Below are positions 48,619-57,700 of a stretch of 64,000 bases of DNA, piece by piece (the first letter of the stretch is position 1; every line of letters starts with the position of its first letter). Source of the stretch: Pirellulaceae bacterium (GTDB taxonomy: Bacteria > Planctomycetota > Planctomycetia > Pirellulales > Pirellulaceae). Made by a program: the position numbers and the translations under genes. The stretch lies in the NCBI GenBank assembly GCA_023382975.1, contig JAHDXO010000027.1, forward strand, positions 1 through 64,000, read 5' to 3'. The notes under the pieces are model-generated. The model had not been told where the DNA came from. It made no database searches and was given only the letters and a program-made list of their open reading frames with translations.

Positions 48619-49707
48619 CTACCGCTGGACCCGGCCGCTGGCGTTTCCGGCGGCCAGGTGGGCAACTTCGGCCGCCGTGACGTAGTTGAAATCGCCGTGG
48701 ACCGAGTGCTTTAGGCAACTGGCAGCAACGGCAAACGCGATCGCTTGGCTCGGCTCGCGATAGGTCTCGGAATTCAGGGCGTACAGCAATCCGGCCGCAA
48801 ACGAATCGCCGGCGCCGACTCGATCGACAATATCGCGGATCTCGTAGGGACGATACGCGCCGCCGTCGTCCAACGGGGCGAGGAACGAACGGTCTTCGGC
48901 CGTGTCGAACAACAGGCCGCCCCAGTTGTTGTGGTCCGCCGAAATGCTCTCGCGCAACGTGATCGCCACACGCGAAATACCGGGAAACCGGCTGACGATT
49001 TCGCGCGCCACCTGTTCGTAGGCCGCTGCGTTGATCTGGCCTCGCTGGACGTCCGTGCCCGCCGCGTGAATTCCGAGCACGTCGGCGGCGTCCTCTTCGT
49101 TGCCGATCACCAAGTCCACGTGCTGCAGCACTTCCGACATGCATTGCCCGGCCAGTGCCCTCTTGTCCATGCCCGGCCGCCAATTCCACAGTTTCTTGCG
49201 GTAGTTCAAATCGCACGAGACCGTCGCGCCCGCCTGCTTCGCCCGACGGACCAGTTCGAGGTTCGCTCGGTAGGCGTTTTCGCTTATCGAGGGCGTGATG
49301 CCGGTCACGTGCAGCCAATGCACTCCGTCCAACGCGGCGGCAAAATCGTATTCCTCGGGACCGGCCAGGCTGATGGCCGAATCGCTGCGATCGTAGACGA
49401 CGGTCGAGCCGCGCTGATTCGCGCCGGCTTCGACGAAGTACAATCCCAACCGGCCTGCCTTTCGCCAGAGGATCGACCCCGTATCGACTCCCAAACCGCG
49501 CAGTGAAGCCACCAGACTTTCCGAGATCGGATGCCGCGGCAAGGCGGTCAAGTAGCGCACCGGCTGACCGAACATCGCCAGCGAAGCGCATACGTTAGCT
49601 TCGCCACCGCCCCACGTCACTTCGACTCGTCCCGGCAGCGACTGCCGCCAGCGACGGCAACCCTCGGGCGCAATCCGCGCCATGATTTCACCGAATCCCA
49701 GGAACAT
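48619..49707 (-). CDS. kdgK: 2-dehydro-3-deoxygluconokinase (PfkB family)
   Basis: 362 residues. It phosphorylates 2-keto-3-deoxygluconate, feeding pectin and uronate breakdown into the Entner-Doudoroff route. PfkB signatures are present: the N-terminal WGGGEANVCASLAMFG and the ATP-site motif IVDRVGAGDSFAAGLLYAL with the catalytic Asp. The closing segment KHSVHGDFNYVTAAEVAHL is typical of KDG kinases rather than of fructokinases or ribokinases. Length is normal. The ATG at 49707 gives the expected start MFLGFGEIMAR. No aldolase gene is nearby. The upstream gap of 189 bp (49708-49896) shows no gene. Confidence 0.88.
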   Translation of the reverse strand: MFLGFGEIMARIAPEGCRRWRQSLPGRVEVTWGGGEANVCASLAMFGQPVRYLTALPRHPISESLVASLRGLGVDTGSILWRKAGRLGLYFVEAGANQRGSTVVYDRSDSAISLAGPEEYDFAAALDGVHWLHVTGITPSISENAYRANLELVRRAKQAGATVSCDLNYRKKLWNWRPGMDKRALAGQCMSEVLQHVDLVIGNEEDAADVLGIHAAGTDVQRGQINAAAYEQVAREIVSRFPGISRVAITLRESISADHNNWGGLLFDTAEDRSFLAPLDDGGAYRPYEIRDIVDRVGAGDSFAAGLLYALNSETYREPSQAIAFAVAASCLKHSVHGDFNYVTAAEVAHLAAGNASGRVQR

Positions 49708-49896
49708 CGTTTCAATCTCCTATTCACCGTGTCCGCAGGCAGCCGAGAGGGGCAGGGCGCTCCGTGACGTCGCGCAGAACTCCGCCGCCTGCGGATTGCT
49801 CCTTTGCGAGCATCCGTCGGACCTGACAGCCGCTATTTTTCACCTTCCTCGGGCGCTGACAAGGTGGCTTCCGCGCGTTCTTCGAAGAATCGGTTC

Positions 49897-51297
49897 CTAC
49901 ATGTTTGTTAGGTCGTCTTCGGGGCCGCCGCCCAAGAGGCGGTCGAGTGCGGCCGCCAGTTCGGCGGCGTATTCGTGAGACCGGGCATAGACGCGGCAGA
50001 TCCGCTGGCTGACCGGCAACCGCTGGAACAATTGGTAGGCGGTTAGCGGACGAACCGTATTGCGAGCCGAATCGAACAGGAAGTTCTGATCGGCGGCGGG
50101 GCCGCGCGTGTGAGGCCGAAAGATTGCCCGGGCGACATCGACGCGAAATGGCAATTCGGCCAACTCTGTCGGCAATTGGCGGCGGATCATCCGTTCGGCG
50201 ATCTCCGCGTCGCTGAACACGCTGCTGCGTTCCGCATCGTCCTCGGCAAAGACCAAGTTCCTTTGGCACACCGTCACCCAGGCCAACTGGCGGCTCAGCA
50301 ACCGCTGCCACGCTTTGCCCAGCGCACGTTGCTGATCGTCCTGTTGGTAGGGCCAGCGAGCCACATCGACCAGCAGCGATGCCTCGGTGAAATGCAGGTA
50401 CTGGGTCAAGTTTTCCAACGGATTGCCCGGAAACAGGTACTGCTTGCTGGCGGCAAACAGTTCGGCGAGCGTCAGGTCGATGGCCCGCACCGTGCGATGG
50501 AAGTAGACCGACCGGAACAGTTCGGCCCGAGCGCTCATGAACCGCAGCAGCGCATCCATGCCGCGATCGTAGATCGTCAGACCCGCCGGACTGAAGAAAC
50601 TGTAATGCAGCAGCCGGTCCAGATCGAACGCTCGTTGACTGTAGCCGGTCATGTAGGCGTCCCGCAGGACGAAATCCATGTTGTCGATCGTGTAAATGCC
50701 GCTCATCAAACTACGCAGCAATCGCAGCCACTTCGGCCGCTCGGATCGGTCGTCCTCGCGGGGCCGCATGATCAGCCACGCGACTTGATCGGGGTCGAGC
50801 CGTTCGTCGGCCGCCAGAGAATGGTTTGGGTTCCGCCGCAGGCCGCGCAGCAGATCGCCCAGTTCCTGCCGGATGATCGCTGCGCCCAAGGTCTCGTGTG
50901 TCAACCCGTAGCCCTGCAGAAAATGCTCGTCGAAAAAATGGCCGAACGGGCCGTGCCCGACATCGTGCAACAATCCGGCCATGCGCAGCAGGCTTTCGAC
51001 ATAGCCCCGGCTGGGCACGTCCGGGCAAACGTCGCGCAGGCTCTCGTACAGGACGGCGATTGCCCGGCTGGCCATGTGCATCGCCCCGATCACGTGCGGG
51101 AACCGCGTGTGTTCGGCCGTCGGGTATACCCACCAAGCCGTCTGAAGCTGATGGATGTACCGCATCCGCTGGACCCACGGATGATCGATGATCTGACGCT
51201 CAGACGTCTCGCCCGCTGCGGCGTCGGCATCAGAAGTGAACGAAATGTACCCGTGGACCGGATCGTGGGTCAGGTTTTCTCGCTGGTAGTCGCGCAT
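49897..51297 (-). CDS. HD-domain phosphohydrolase (SAMHD1/dGTPase-like)
   Basis: 466 residues. It has the metal-binding HD pattern of the dNTP triphosphohydrolase superfamily: His68 (RFPHVIGAMHMA), His111-Asp112 (GLLHDVGHGPFGHFFDEHF) and a later Asp in IDNMDFVLRDAYMTG. The N-terminal DPVHGYISF is also characteristic of this group. Members hydrolyse dNTPs to deoxynucleoside and triphosphate, or act on related nucleotides. The substrate here is not determined. The frame is open to 51507, but MRDYQRENLTHDPVHGYI fits family starts, so 51297 is chosen. It is divergent from the fasciclin gene. Confidence 0.87.
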   Translation of the reverse strand: MRDYQRENLTHDPVHGYISFTSDADAAAGETSERQIIDHPWVQRMRYIHQLQTAWWVYPTAEHTRFPHVIGAMHMASRAIAVLYESLRDVCPDVPSRGYVESLLRMAGLLHDVGHGPFGHFFDEHFLQGYGLTHETLGAAIIRQELGDLLRGLRRNPNHSLAADERLDPDQVAWLIMRPREDDRSERPKWLRLLRSLMSGIYTIDNMDFVLRDAYMTGYSQRAFDLDRLLHYSFFSPAGLTIYDRGMDALLRFMSARAELFRSVYFHRTVRAIDLTLAELFAASKQYLFPGNPLENLTQYLHFTEASLLVDVARWPYQQDDQQRALGKAWQRLLSRQLAWVTVCQRNLVFAEDDAERSSVFSDAEIAERMIRRQLPTELAELPFRVDVARAIFRPHTRGPAADQNFLFDSARNTVRPLTAYQLFQRLPVSQRICRVYARSHEYAAELAAALDRLLGGGPEDDLTNM

Positions 51298-51522
51298 GAC
51301 CGGATTATGCGGGTTGAATTCCGTTTCGTCCAGTCCGCGCGCATCCCCCGATTCGACCCTACGGTGAGCGATGGATGATCGGTCGCGGCATCGATTCGGG
51401 AAAAATTTCGAAGGGCCACTTTTCATGCCCCTAAACTCTCCATGAGGTTTGACAAAAGCGTTTCGGCAAGCAGAGTCGCTGCCGAACTCTCCAGTTTTTA
51501 GGTTCACGTAAGGAGTTCTGAG

Positions 51523-51996
51523 ATGGTGCGAAGTTTTGCAGTCGCTATGGTTCTGGGTTTGGTTGCCTCCACGTCGGCCGTGCAGGCCGCTGAGAAGGAC
51601 ATCGTGGATACCGCGGTCGGCGCGAAGCAGTTTTCGACCCTGGTCGCCGCCGTCAAGGCCGCTGGACTGGTCGAGACGCTGAAGGGCGACGGGCCGTTCA
51701 CGGTGTTCGCCCCGACGGACGCTGCGTTCGAGAAACTGCCGGAAGGCACGGTCGAGTCGCTACTGAAGCCGGAAAACAAGGACAAGCTGGTGGCGATCCT
51801 GACCTACCACGTGGTTCCGGGCAAGGTGATGGCCAAGGATGTCGTCGGTCTGTCGAAGGCGAAGACAGTGCAGGGCAAGTCGATCTCGATCACGGTAGGT
51901 GATGGGGTTTCGGTAGACAAGGCGAAAGTCGTTAAGACGGACATCGAGTGCAGCAATGGCGTGATCCACGTCATCGATTCGGTGATTCTGCCGTAG
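51523..51996 (+). CDS. Secreted fasciclin-domain protein
   Basis: 157 residues: a signal peptide (SFAVAMVLGLVASTSAVQA) followed by one fasciclin (FAS1) domain. The H1 box is GPFTVFAPTDAAFEKLP, then YHVVPGKVMAKDV and the closing H2-like SNGVIHVIDSVILP. FAS1 domains mediate adhesion or matrix binding outside the cell. An AAGGAG site lies before the ATG. TTGACA at 51449-51454 could be a -35 box, but no good -10 box follows at the right distance. There is no operon partner; the downstream gene converges. Confidence 0.93.
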   Translation: MVRSFAVAMVLGLVASTSAVQAAEKDIVDTAVGAKQFSTLVAAVKAAGLVETLKGDGPFTVFAPTDAAFEKLPEGTVESLLKPENKDKLVAILTYHVVPGKVMAKDVVGLSKAKTVQGKSISITVGDGVSVDKAKVVKTDIECSNGVIHVIDSVILP

Positions 51997-52139
51997 TGAC
52001 GGCTGATGTCGCTGATGTCAGATTGCTCACCACGCAACCGCGGTCTTCCAGCGAAGGCTGCGGTTCTTCTTTGCGCTTCCACGAGGGAAAGGGAAGATAC
52101 AGACTGGCCCTGCATCGACCATGGCGGAAAGGGGGAGCG

Positions 52140-52799
52140 TCAGAGCCCCACGGCTTCTTCCAAGTCGGTCAGCCCCAGCCGCTCGATCATCTTGCCCATG
52201 CGTTCCCTCGGCTTGGCATTGGCCTGGTAGTAGTCGATGATCCGATCGATCATCGCCAGGGCTGCGTCGGTGTCAATCCGTTGCACCAGCACGTCGCCGA
52301 TGCGTGGAGTGGTGCCACCGTTGCCGCCGACGTAGACGCGCCAGCCCTTGGCCGTGCCAACCAAGCCGATATCCTTGAAGCTGGTTTCGCCGCACTGGTT
52401 GGGACAGCCGCTGACACCAAATTTCACTTTGCCGGGCAACTGCATGCCGTGATAGCGGGCGTCCAGAGCCATTCCTACCCCCAGACTGTCCTGCTGGCCT
52501 CGCTTGCAGTAACTGGTTCCCGGACACGCCTTGATGCTGCGGACACAGATGCCGACGACATTGCCGGGATCCATTCCCAGATCGGCCCAGATCGCATCGA
52601 CGTCCTCTTCCCGGATTCCGAGCAGAGCGATCCGGGCGGCACTGGTGATCTTGATCTGCGGGATGTTGTACCGCTCGGCCACGTCCGCGATCTTGCGAAG
52701 CGTCGCGGCCGTCACCACCCCGCAAGGGATATGCGGCGCAATCCCGTACGTTTGCCTGTCGCGCTGAAGTACAACGCCTTTTTCTCCATCATTCAACAT
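52140..52799 (-). CDS. Stand-alone nitrite/sulfite-reductase-like domain protein
   Basis: 219 residues. It is one half-module of the siroheme nitrite/sulfite reductase family. A ferredoxin-like domain (PHIPCGVVTAATLRKIADVA) comes first, then the 4Fe-4S/siroheme motif as CPGTSYC (Cys-x5-Cys) and, about 50 residues on, SGCPNQC (Cys-x3-Cys). Full assimilatory reductases have two such modules and are more than twice as long. This short form is found in many anaerobes and some aerobes, and its electron donor and substrate are not settled. The frame is open well upstream into the DUF1559 gene, but the ATG at 52799 is just outside that gene and fits the domain start. It follows the DUF1559 gene by 46 bp. 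Confidence 0.85.
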   Translation of the reverse strand: MLNDGEKGVVLQRDRQTYGIAPHIPCGVVTAATLRKIADVAERYNIPQIKITSAARIALLGIREEDVDAIWADLGMDPGNVVGICVRSIKACPGTSYCKRGQQDSLGVGMALDARYHGMQLPGKVKFGVSGCPNQCGETSFKDIGLVGTAKGWRVYVGGNGGTTPRIGDVLVQRIDTDAALAMIDRIIDYYQANAKPRERMGKMIERLGLTDLEEAVGL

Positions 52800-52845
52800 A
52801 ACATTTCCGTTTGTCGCGAAGTCGCATAACGCAGCAGGTTGGATG

Positions 52846-53889
52846 CTAATACTGGCCGACTGGCTCTCCGTCGTGAATTCCCAGCAGGCGAATCCAAGTC
52901 TCGACAGCAATTTCGTCGTTGACAAATTTGACTGAACCGTCGGCCAGCAGAACATGGATTCCGCCAGGGTGGTAGCTGCGTGCAGCGATGTTGGGTCGCG
53001 ACGGATTCGTGGCATCACAAGCCAGTCGCCGATCCGTGGCCAGTGCGCTGCAATCGACGGGTTTGTCTCGTAAGTTGGGATCCAAGGCGATTCCGTTGGG
53101 TGGCAACTCGGGCCCGGGAGGCCCTGCGGATACATCGTCAACATGATTGCGCCCGCTGAAAAAAGCTCCCGCAGGATATGCCCAGGCGCCCCTGCTGTCG
53201 TTGGGGGTGTCACGGCTCAGGATCTCGCTGACCGCGATGACATTGCTGGCTCCGTCTTTGATATCGGCATTCATGGCACCGTAGTGTCCCGCCGCGTTGA
53301 ATACCGCGCGATCCCAGTCCATCCGGGCTCCGTTGAACGACGCGGGCGAGTACGCACTTCCGGCACTGAAACAAGCCGCGTAGTGGCCCTTGGCGAATGG
53401 AATGCTGCCTCCGGCTTGTCCCACCCAAGGTTGATGTCGCGATCCGGTGCTCGGGCAGATGAACGTGGGAATCGGCGTGGCAACTACCTCGGCACTCGCC
53501 GCGCTTTGGTTGGGGGGAACCGAGAAATTGTACTGCTGATACAGTCCTTCGCGTTCCAGGTACGGCAGCAAGAATACTAGCCAGGACGCGCGCCAGCCTG
53601 GGCTGTCGGCATTCTGCCACGTTTTCTGGGCTGGCCCACCGAGATGATGAACGCCGCCCGGCGGAAACCGTCCGACGGTATCGTGATAGTTGTGCAAAGC
53701 GACGCCCAACTGTCGGACGTTATTGCCGCACTGAGTCCGCCGCGCAGACTCGCGAGCCATCTGGACCGCGGGCAGCAGCAATGCGACGAGTACGCCGATA
53801 ATTGCGATGACCACAAGCAGCTCGACAAGCGTGAAGCCGGATCGGACGCCTGGGCGGAAAACAACCACTCGCGATTTATGAGCAGACAT
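52846..53889 (-). CDS. DUF1559 pseudopilin-like protein
   Basis: 347 residues. The N-terminal prepilin-type leader has the cleavage/methylation motif RSGFTLVELLVVIAIIGVLV at about residues 17-36, then LLLPAVQMARESARRTQC. The DUF1559 body follows: NNVRQLGVALHNYHDTVGRFPPGG, FLLPYLEREGLYQQYNF, and the C-terminal SYHPGGIHVLLADGSVKFVND, which is the HxGG...DGSV mark of the family. It should be processed by a type IV prepilin peptidase and assembled or displayed outside the inner membrane. A GGGGAG site fixes the ATG at 53889. It is the second DUF1559 protein in the window; the other lacks the prepilin leader. Confidence 0.95.
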   Translation of the reverse strand: MSAHKSRVVVFRPGVRSGFTLVELLVVIAIIGVLVALLLPAVQMARESARRTQCGNNVRQLGVALHNYHDTVGRFPPGGVHHLGGPAQKTWQNADSPGWRASWLVFLLPYLEREGLYQQYNFSVPPNQSAASAEVVATPIPTFICPSTGSRHQPWVGQAGGSIPFAKGHYAACFSAGSAYSPASFNGARMDWDRAVFNAAGHYGAMNADIKDGASNVIAVSEILSRDTPNDSRGAWAYPAGAFFSGRNHVDDVSAGPPGPELPPNGIALDPNLRDKPVDCSALATDRRLACDATNPSRPNIAARSYHPGGIHVLLADGSVKFVNDEIAVETWIRLLGIHDGEPVGQY

Positions 53890-54062
53890 GGGGTACTCCC
53901 CGAAAAAAGCTGGACATAGAAGAATTCGAAAAAGAACGCACCAGCAGAGCGCGAAACATGCGGGTGGCACCCATCACGGAAGTCCCGTCTCGAAACCCCA
54001 CCAACAGTAAGTTGTAGCGAACCAACGTTTCCTCGTCAAGTTGTCGGCGAGGATCGTTGGGT

Positions 54063-55028
54063 TCACGAATCGGCGCGGCGGCTCGCTTGATGCAGCGCGT
54101 TTTCCAGGTGTTGCCGGGCTTGGCGATAGTCGTTGGGGCCGACATACTCCAGGATCAGCGGAGCATGCGGCGTCCGCTGGACAGCCAGTTCGGCAAACCG
54201 AGCATAGTCCAAGTCACCTTGTCCTGCCGGAACGCCGCGGTCGACGTGCAGCTTGCGGTCTTTGGCATGCAGGCACTCGATCCAGGGCTGCAATTGGTCG
54301 AACATCTCGTCCAGGTCGTTGACCTCCAGCAGATTCGCCGGGTCTAACAAGGCACGAATGCGAGGCGAGTCGACAGCTTCCAGAAACAACCGAGTGCGTT
54401 TCGCACTGGCCAGGAAGCCTCGGAAGAACGGCTCGAACAGAACGGTCCTGCCGTGCGCCTCGGCACGCCTCGCCAGTTCTTTGCCGGTGGTAACCATCGT
54501 GTTCCAGACCTCTTCCTGGAAATGATGAGGCACCGGCGGCTCGGGCTGATCCGAATGGTAATGCCCCGCTTCGGTGATCAGCATCCCAACGTCCATCGCC
54601 ACGGCGACTCCCATCATGGCTTCGAAATATTCCAGATTCGCCTTCCGCTCCTCGGCGTCCGGATGGATCAAGTTCGTGTAGACACCCAGGCTGTGGATCG
54701 AGATGCCCGCCGAGCGGTACGCATCGGCGATCGACCGACACCGGGCTTCGGTCAAATCGACGAGGTCCGATCGACCGTTGTACTTCCAGTAGCGACTGTC
54801 GGTTTGGTTCAGAAACAATTGAACGATGCCGATGCCCTCGGACGCCAGTTCGCCGGCAAGTCGGGCATTGGTGTAGGTTCCGAATCCAAGGGTGGCTACG
54901 CCGATCTTCGGCGCGGGTACCTTGTCTGCCGCCGGCTCGGACGCTTTCGAGCGTTGAGCGCTCAAGGGCAGTGCTGCAGCCGCTGCACTGGCCGCCAGGA
55001 AATGCCGCCGATGGATCGAATGAGTCAT
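54063..55028 (-). CDS. Tat-exported sugar isomerase/epimerase-like TIM-barrel protein
   Basis: 321 residues. The N-terminus has a twin-arginine signal (SIHRRHFLAASAAAAALPLS). The rest is a TIM barrel of the xylose isomerase/AP endonuclease 2 superfamily. It has IGVATLGFGTYTNARLAGEL at strand 1, IQLFLN-like IVQLFLNQTD, ISIHSLGVYTNLIHP, a metal-site Glu in VLFEPFF, LLDPANL, ECLHAKDRK with a His/Asp pair, and ILEYVGPNDY at the last strand. Similar Tat-exported proteins are numerous in planctomycetes and act on sugars or inositols. The specific substrate is unknown. A GAATTC-type repeat and a terminator lie just upstream. Confidence 0.85.
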   Translation of the reverse strand: MTHSIHRRHFLAASAAAAALPLSAQRSKASEPAADKVPAPKIGVATLGFGTYTNARLAGELASEGIGIVQLFLNQTDSRYWKYNGRSDLVDLTEARCRSIADAYRSAGISIHSLGVYTNLIHPDAEERKANLEYFEAMMGVAVAMDVGMLITEAGHYHSDQPEPPVPHHFQEEVWNTMVTTGKELARRAEAHGRTVLFEPFFRGFLASAKRTRLFLEAVDSPRIRALLDPANLLEVNDLDEMFDQLQPWIECLHAKDRKLHVDRGVPAGQGDLDYARFAELAVQRTPHAPLILEYVGPNDYRQARQHLENALHQASRRADS

Positions 55029-55065
55029 GGAATGGCTCCGGTAGGTTTCGGTCGAGATCGTGAAG

Positions 55066-55094
55066 AATCCGAGTTCTCACGAATCGGGCTACGG
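55066..55094. repeat. Single copy of the GAATTC-type palindromic repeat
   Basis: AATCCGAGTTCTCACGAATC followed by GGGCTACGG matches elements B and C of the cluster at 48503-48598, with one or two changes. It lies in the gap between the TIM-barrel gene and the SHD1/TPR gene, next to the terminator of the latter. Confidence 0.65.
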
Positions 55095-55098
55095 TTGA

Positions 55099-55136
55099 AC
55101 AAAAAAAGCCACGGTATCTCGGGGACACCGTGGCTT
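55099..55136 (-). terminator. Rho-independent terminator of the SHD1/TPR gene
   Basis: Read on the minus strand, a 10-bp stem AAGCCACGGT / ACCGTGGCTT with an 11-nt loop is followed at once by a run of seven T residues (55101-55107 on the plus strand are A). It lies 32 bp past the stop codon of the SHD1/TPR gene at 55168. It is the only textbook intrinsic terminator I found in the window. Confidence 0.9.
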
Positions 55137-55167
55137 CGGCTCGCGGGGACGATTCGTCCGGAGCGGC

Positions 55168-57501
55168 TTATCGCACGCTGCCCGCCGAATCGACTTTCTC
55201 CAAGCGGATCATGTACTGCAAATCATCCTGCGCCTTCTGCGTCTCGCCCAGCTTCCGATAGGCCAACGCGCGGTTGCGGTACGCCAGGCTGTTGCCCGGT
55301 TCCAGTTCGATGGCCTTCGTGAAATCGGCAACGGCCTTGTCGTACTGTCGCAGCCGGGCATAGGTCGCACCGCGGTTGTTGTACGCCAAGCTCCAGACTT
55401 CGTTCAACGAAATGGACTTGGTGAAATCGCTGAGCGCTTCGTCCAGCCGGCCAGCCGCCAAGTGGGCGCAGCCGCGGTTGTAGTACAGGTTCGCGTCCGG
55501 CGTCTCCTGGACGGTCAGCAACCGGTCGTAGTCCCGGATCGCGTGATCGTAGCTGCCCCGCAGCAACTGGGTGGCCGCGCGGTCGCGGAGGAAATCCACG
55601 TTCAGCGGGTCGTTCTGCAGTACGCGATCGTACTCGTACACGGCGCTGTCGTAGTCGTACTTCTCGATGTAATCCTGCGCCCGGTCAGCGATCTCTTCCT
55701 CGATGATCTCCTCGGTCACCACGACTTCTTCTTCGTAACCCGTGTCGTCTCCGCCCGTTCCGGGCCCGGCGCCGGGCCCGACTCCGCGCGGCCCGATGGG
55801 CGCGGCGGCCAGGATCTCGTTGGCTCCGCTGGTGGGTACCCCCGCGGCAGCGTTTGCCGGCGCTTGACCAGGATTCTCTGCAGTGCTGGCCTTCGCCGCT
55901 TCGGCCGCCTCTCGCATTTTGGCCGCCAACTCGGCCAGTTTCCCAGCCGCATCAGTGGCTTTCTCCGCGGCCTTCTCGGCGTCGCCCTTGGATGCTTCGC
56001 CCGGTCGCTTCTGGGCAGTGTTCATCAAGTTCTTCACCGCCTTCATCGGCTTGGTGGCCTCGTCCAACATCTTGGCCAGTTCGGGCGAAGCCGCGGCGAC
56101 TTGGTCGGCGCACTCCGCACACTCGTCGGCGATCTTTTCCTGGTCTTGGCTCATGCCTTTCGATTGGTCCTCGCTCAGGCCCTGCTGTGCGCCTTGCCCG
56201 CACGATTCCGCGATGCCCTGCTGGGTTTGAGCAGCCTGTTCCAGTTTCTGGGCGGCTGCCATCATTTCCTCGGGCGTCGCACCGGTGCCCGACCCGGGTC
56301 CGCCGCGCGGCACCGCATAGTAGCTCTGCGGGCCTGGGGGGAACGCTGCGGTCGAAACTTCCAGGCTGAAGCCATCCTTCCCTTCGCCGTCGGCGCCCAG
56401 GAACTGGTCCACAGCAGCATTGAACGAGCCGTCACCGTCGACGTCGCGATAGAAATCAACGCTGTCGATGGGAATCGGCGGAGCATTCGGATCCGGTTTC
56501 TGGCCCGGCTTGGCCTCGGTCGGCATGCCCTGCGCGAGCATGGCCGCATTGGCGACCAACGTGATCGTTTCGCCCTTCATCACTTGCGGCGGGTAGACGC
56601 CCAAACCCGGAGCGGGCTTCCCGCCGTTGCAAGCCGCACAGCCGCGGTCGTTGCAGTGCGGGCAGGCATGTCCCGAGCAAGCGGGGCAGTTGCAACCGCG
56701 ACCGTGGCCGCCATGACCGCCGTGGCCTCCGTGGTCATCCCAGCCGTAGTTCCGCTCCAGATCACGTGCGAACTGGAAATCCGTCTGGGCCATCTGTAAC
56801 ATGACCGCGTAACGGCTGACATCGCCTTTGGTGGCATTCAACGGCTGCCAAGGAGTGTTCTTCAGATTCGCCTTGCGGGCGTGGCTCCAGAACTGCTGCC
56901 AGCGCTCGATCTCTTCGTCTAGTTCCGGCACACTCCGCGTCTTGTCCAAAGCCAGTTGACGCAGATTCTCGCCGCGGTTCTTGTACGCCGAGATCAACTT
57001 GGGATCCCGCTTGATGGCCTCGTTGAAATCCTTCTGGGCCGCAATCAGATCGCCGGCCTTGTGATAGGCCAGCGCGCGGCCGTTGTGCGCGTGTGCATCT
57101 TCCGGATTCAACTCGATCGCCTTCGTGAAATCACGCACAGCAGCTTCGTATTGGCCGCGATTGGTCAATGCCATGCCACGATTGATGTAGTTGGAGGGAT
57201 TGGTCGGATCCTCCATGATCGCTTGCGTGAAGCGATCCGGCGGTCCGGCGGCTGCGCGAGCTTCCGCTTCGACCTTGGCCACTTGCTCGTTGACAAATTG
57301 CTGGTCCGCCTGGCTCAGTGTGCCTAGCGGGATCGAGACCACCCGGCCGCTGGGGCGAACCTCCAACTTCACCATCCCATTCTCGATGCCGAGATACTCG
57401 GCTTCGATCTTCCCCTGTCCGCTTGCGTCCGTCCACACTCGGGCTGTTGCCGTCGAGGCTAGGAGCCCGACCACAATCAAGCACAATGCGAAGAATCTCA
57501 T
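55168..57501 (-). CDS. Secreted SHD1-domain/TPR protein with a Cys-His-rich segment
   Basis: 777 residues. The signal peptide is at residues 1-20. Residues 21-73 form an SHD1 domain (RVWTDASGQGKIEAEYLG, then RVVSIPLGTLSQADQQFV), a planctomycete favourite. Tetratricopeptide repeats lie at about 100-185 (YINRGMALTNRGQYEAAVRD). A His/Gly run and a Cys-rich zinc-finger-like segment are at 257-293 (HGGHGGHG, CNCPACSGHACPHC). A beta-rich domain with a calcium-type DVDGDG follows. Then come a long Gln/Ala/Glu-rich helical segment (about 430-610, likely coiled coil) and a second TPR array (about 640-770). The ATG at 57501 has a GGGAGG site. It is probably a periplasmic or surface scaffold. It lies 200 bp behind the PQQ-propeller gene on the same strand and ends in a strong terminator, so it may close the srf cluster transcript. 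Confidence 0.85.
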   Translation of the reverse strand: MRFFALCLIVVGLLASTATARVWTDASGQGKIEAEYLGIENGMVKLEVRPSGRVVSIPLGTLSQADQQFVNEQVAKVEAEARAAAGPPDRFTQAIMEDPTNPSNYINRGMALTNRGQYEAAVRDFTKAIELNPEDAHAHNGRALAYHKAGDLIAAQKDFNEAIKRDPKLISAYKNRGENLRQLALDKTRSVPELDEEIERWQQFWSHARKANLKNTPWQPLNATKGDVSRYAVMLQMAQTDFQFARDLERNYGWDDHGGHGGHGGHGRGCNCPACSGHACPHCNDRGCAACNGGKPAPGLGVYPPQVMKGETITLVANAAMLAQGMPTEAKPGQKPDPNAPPIPIDSVDFYRDVDGDGSFNAAVDQFLGADGEGKDGFSLEVSTAAFPPGPQSYYAVPRGGPGSGTGATPEEMMAAAQKLEQAAQTQQGIAESCGQGAQQGLSEDQSKGMSQDQEKIADECAECADQVAAASPELAKMLDEATKPMKAVKNLMNTAQKRPGEASKGDAEKAAEKATDAAGKLAELAAKMREAAEAAKASTAENPGQAPANAAAGVPTSGANEILAAAPIGPRGVGPGAGPGTGGDDTGYEEEVVVTEEIIEEEIADRAQDYIEKYDYDSAVYEYDRVLQNDPLNVDFLRDRAATQLLRGSYDHAIRDYDRLLTVQETPDANLYYNRGCAHLAAGRLDEALSDFTKSISLNEVWSLAYNNRGATYARLRQYDKAVADFTKAIELEPGNSLAYRNRALAYRKLGETQKAQDDLQYMIRLEKVDSAGSVR

Positions 57502-57700
57502 CTGACTACCCTCCCGTTCGGAAAACCGCGCCGATGGACGACAAGCCATCGAGGCTGGAACAATCGTAGAAATAACCCCTGTTCGGATACACTCACCGCA
57601 CTCGGCCCTGAACTCACGCAAATCTTGCCGATGCCTACGCCAAGAGCTTGCCTCGTTACACCTTAAACGCTGCTACCCCCGAATTGTACTCGGAATCGAA

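Noticed and set aside
51449..51454. TTGACA as the -35 box of the fasciclin promoter
   Set aside because: A perfect -35 box, but no acceptable -10 box 16-18 bp downstream. Mentioned in the gene entry but not called.
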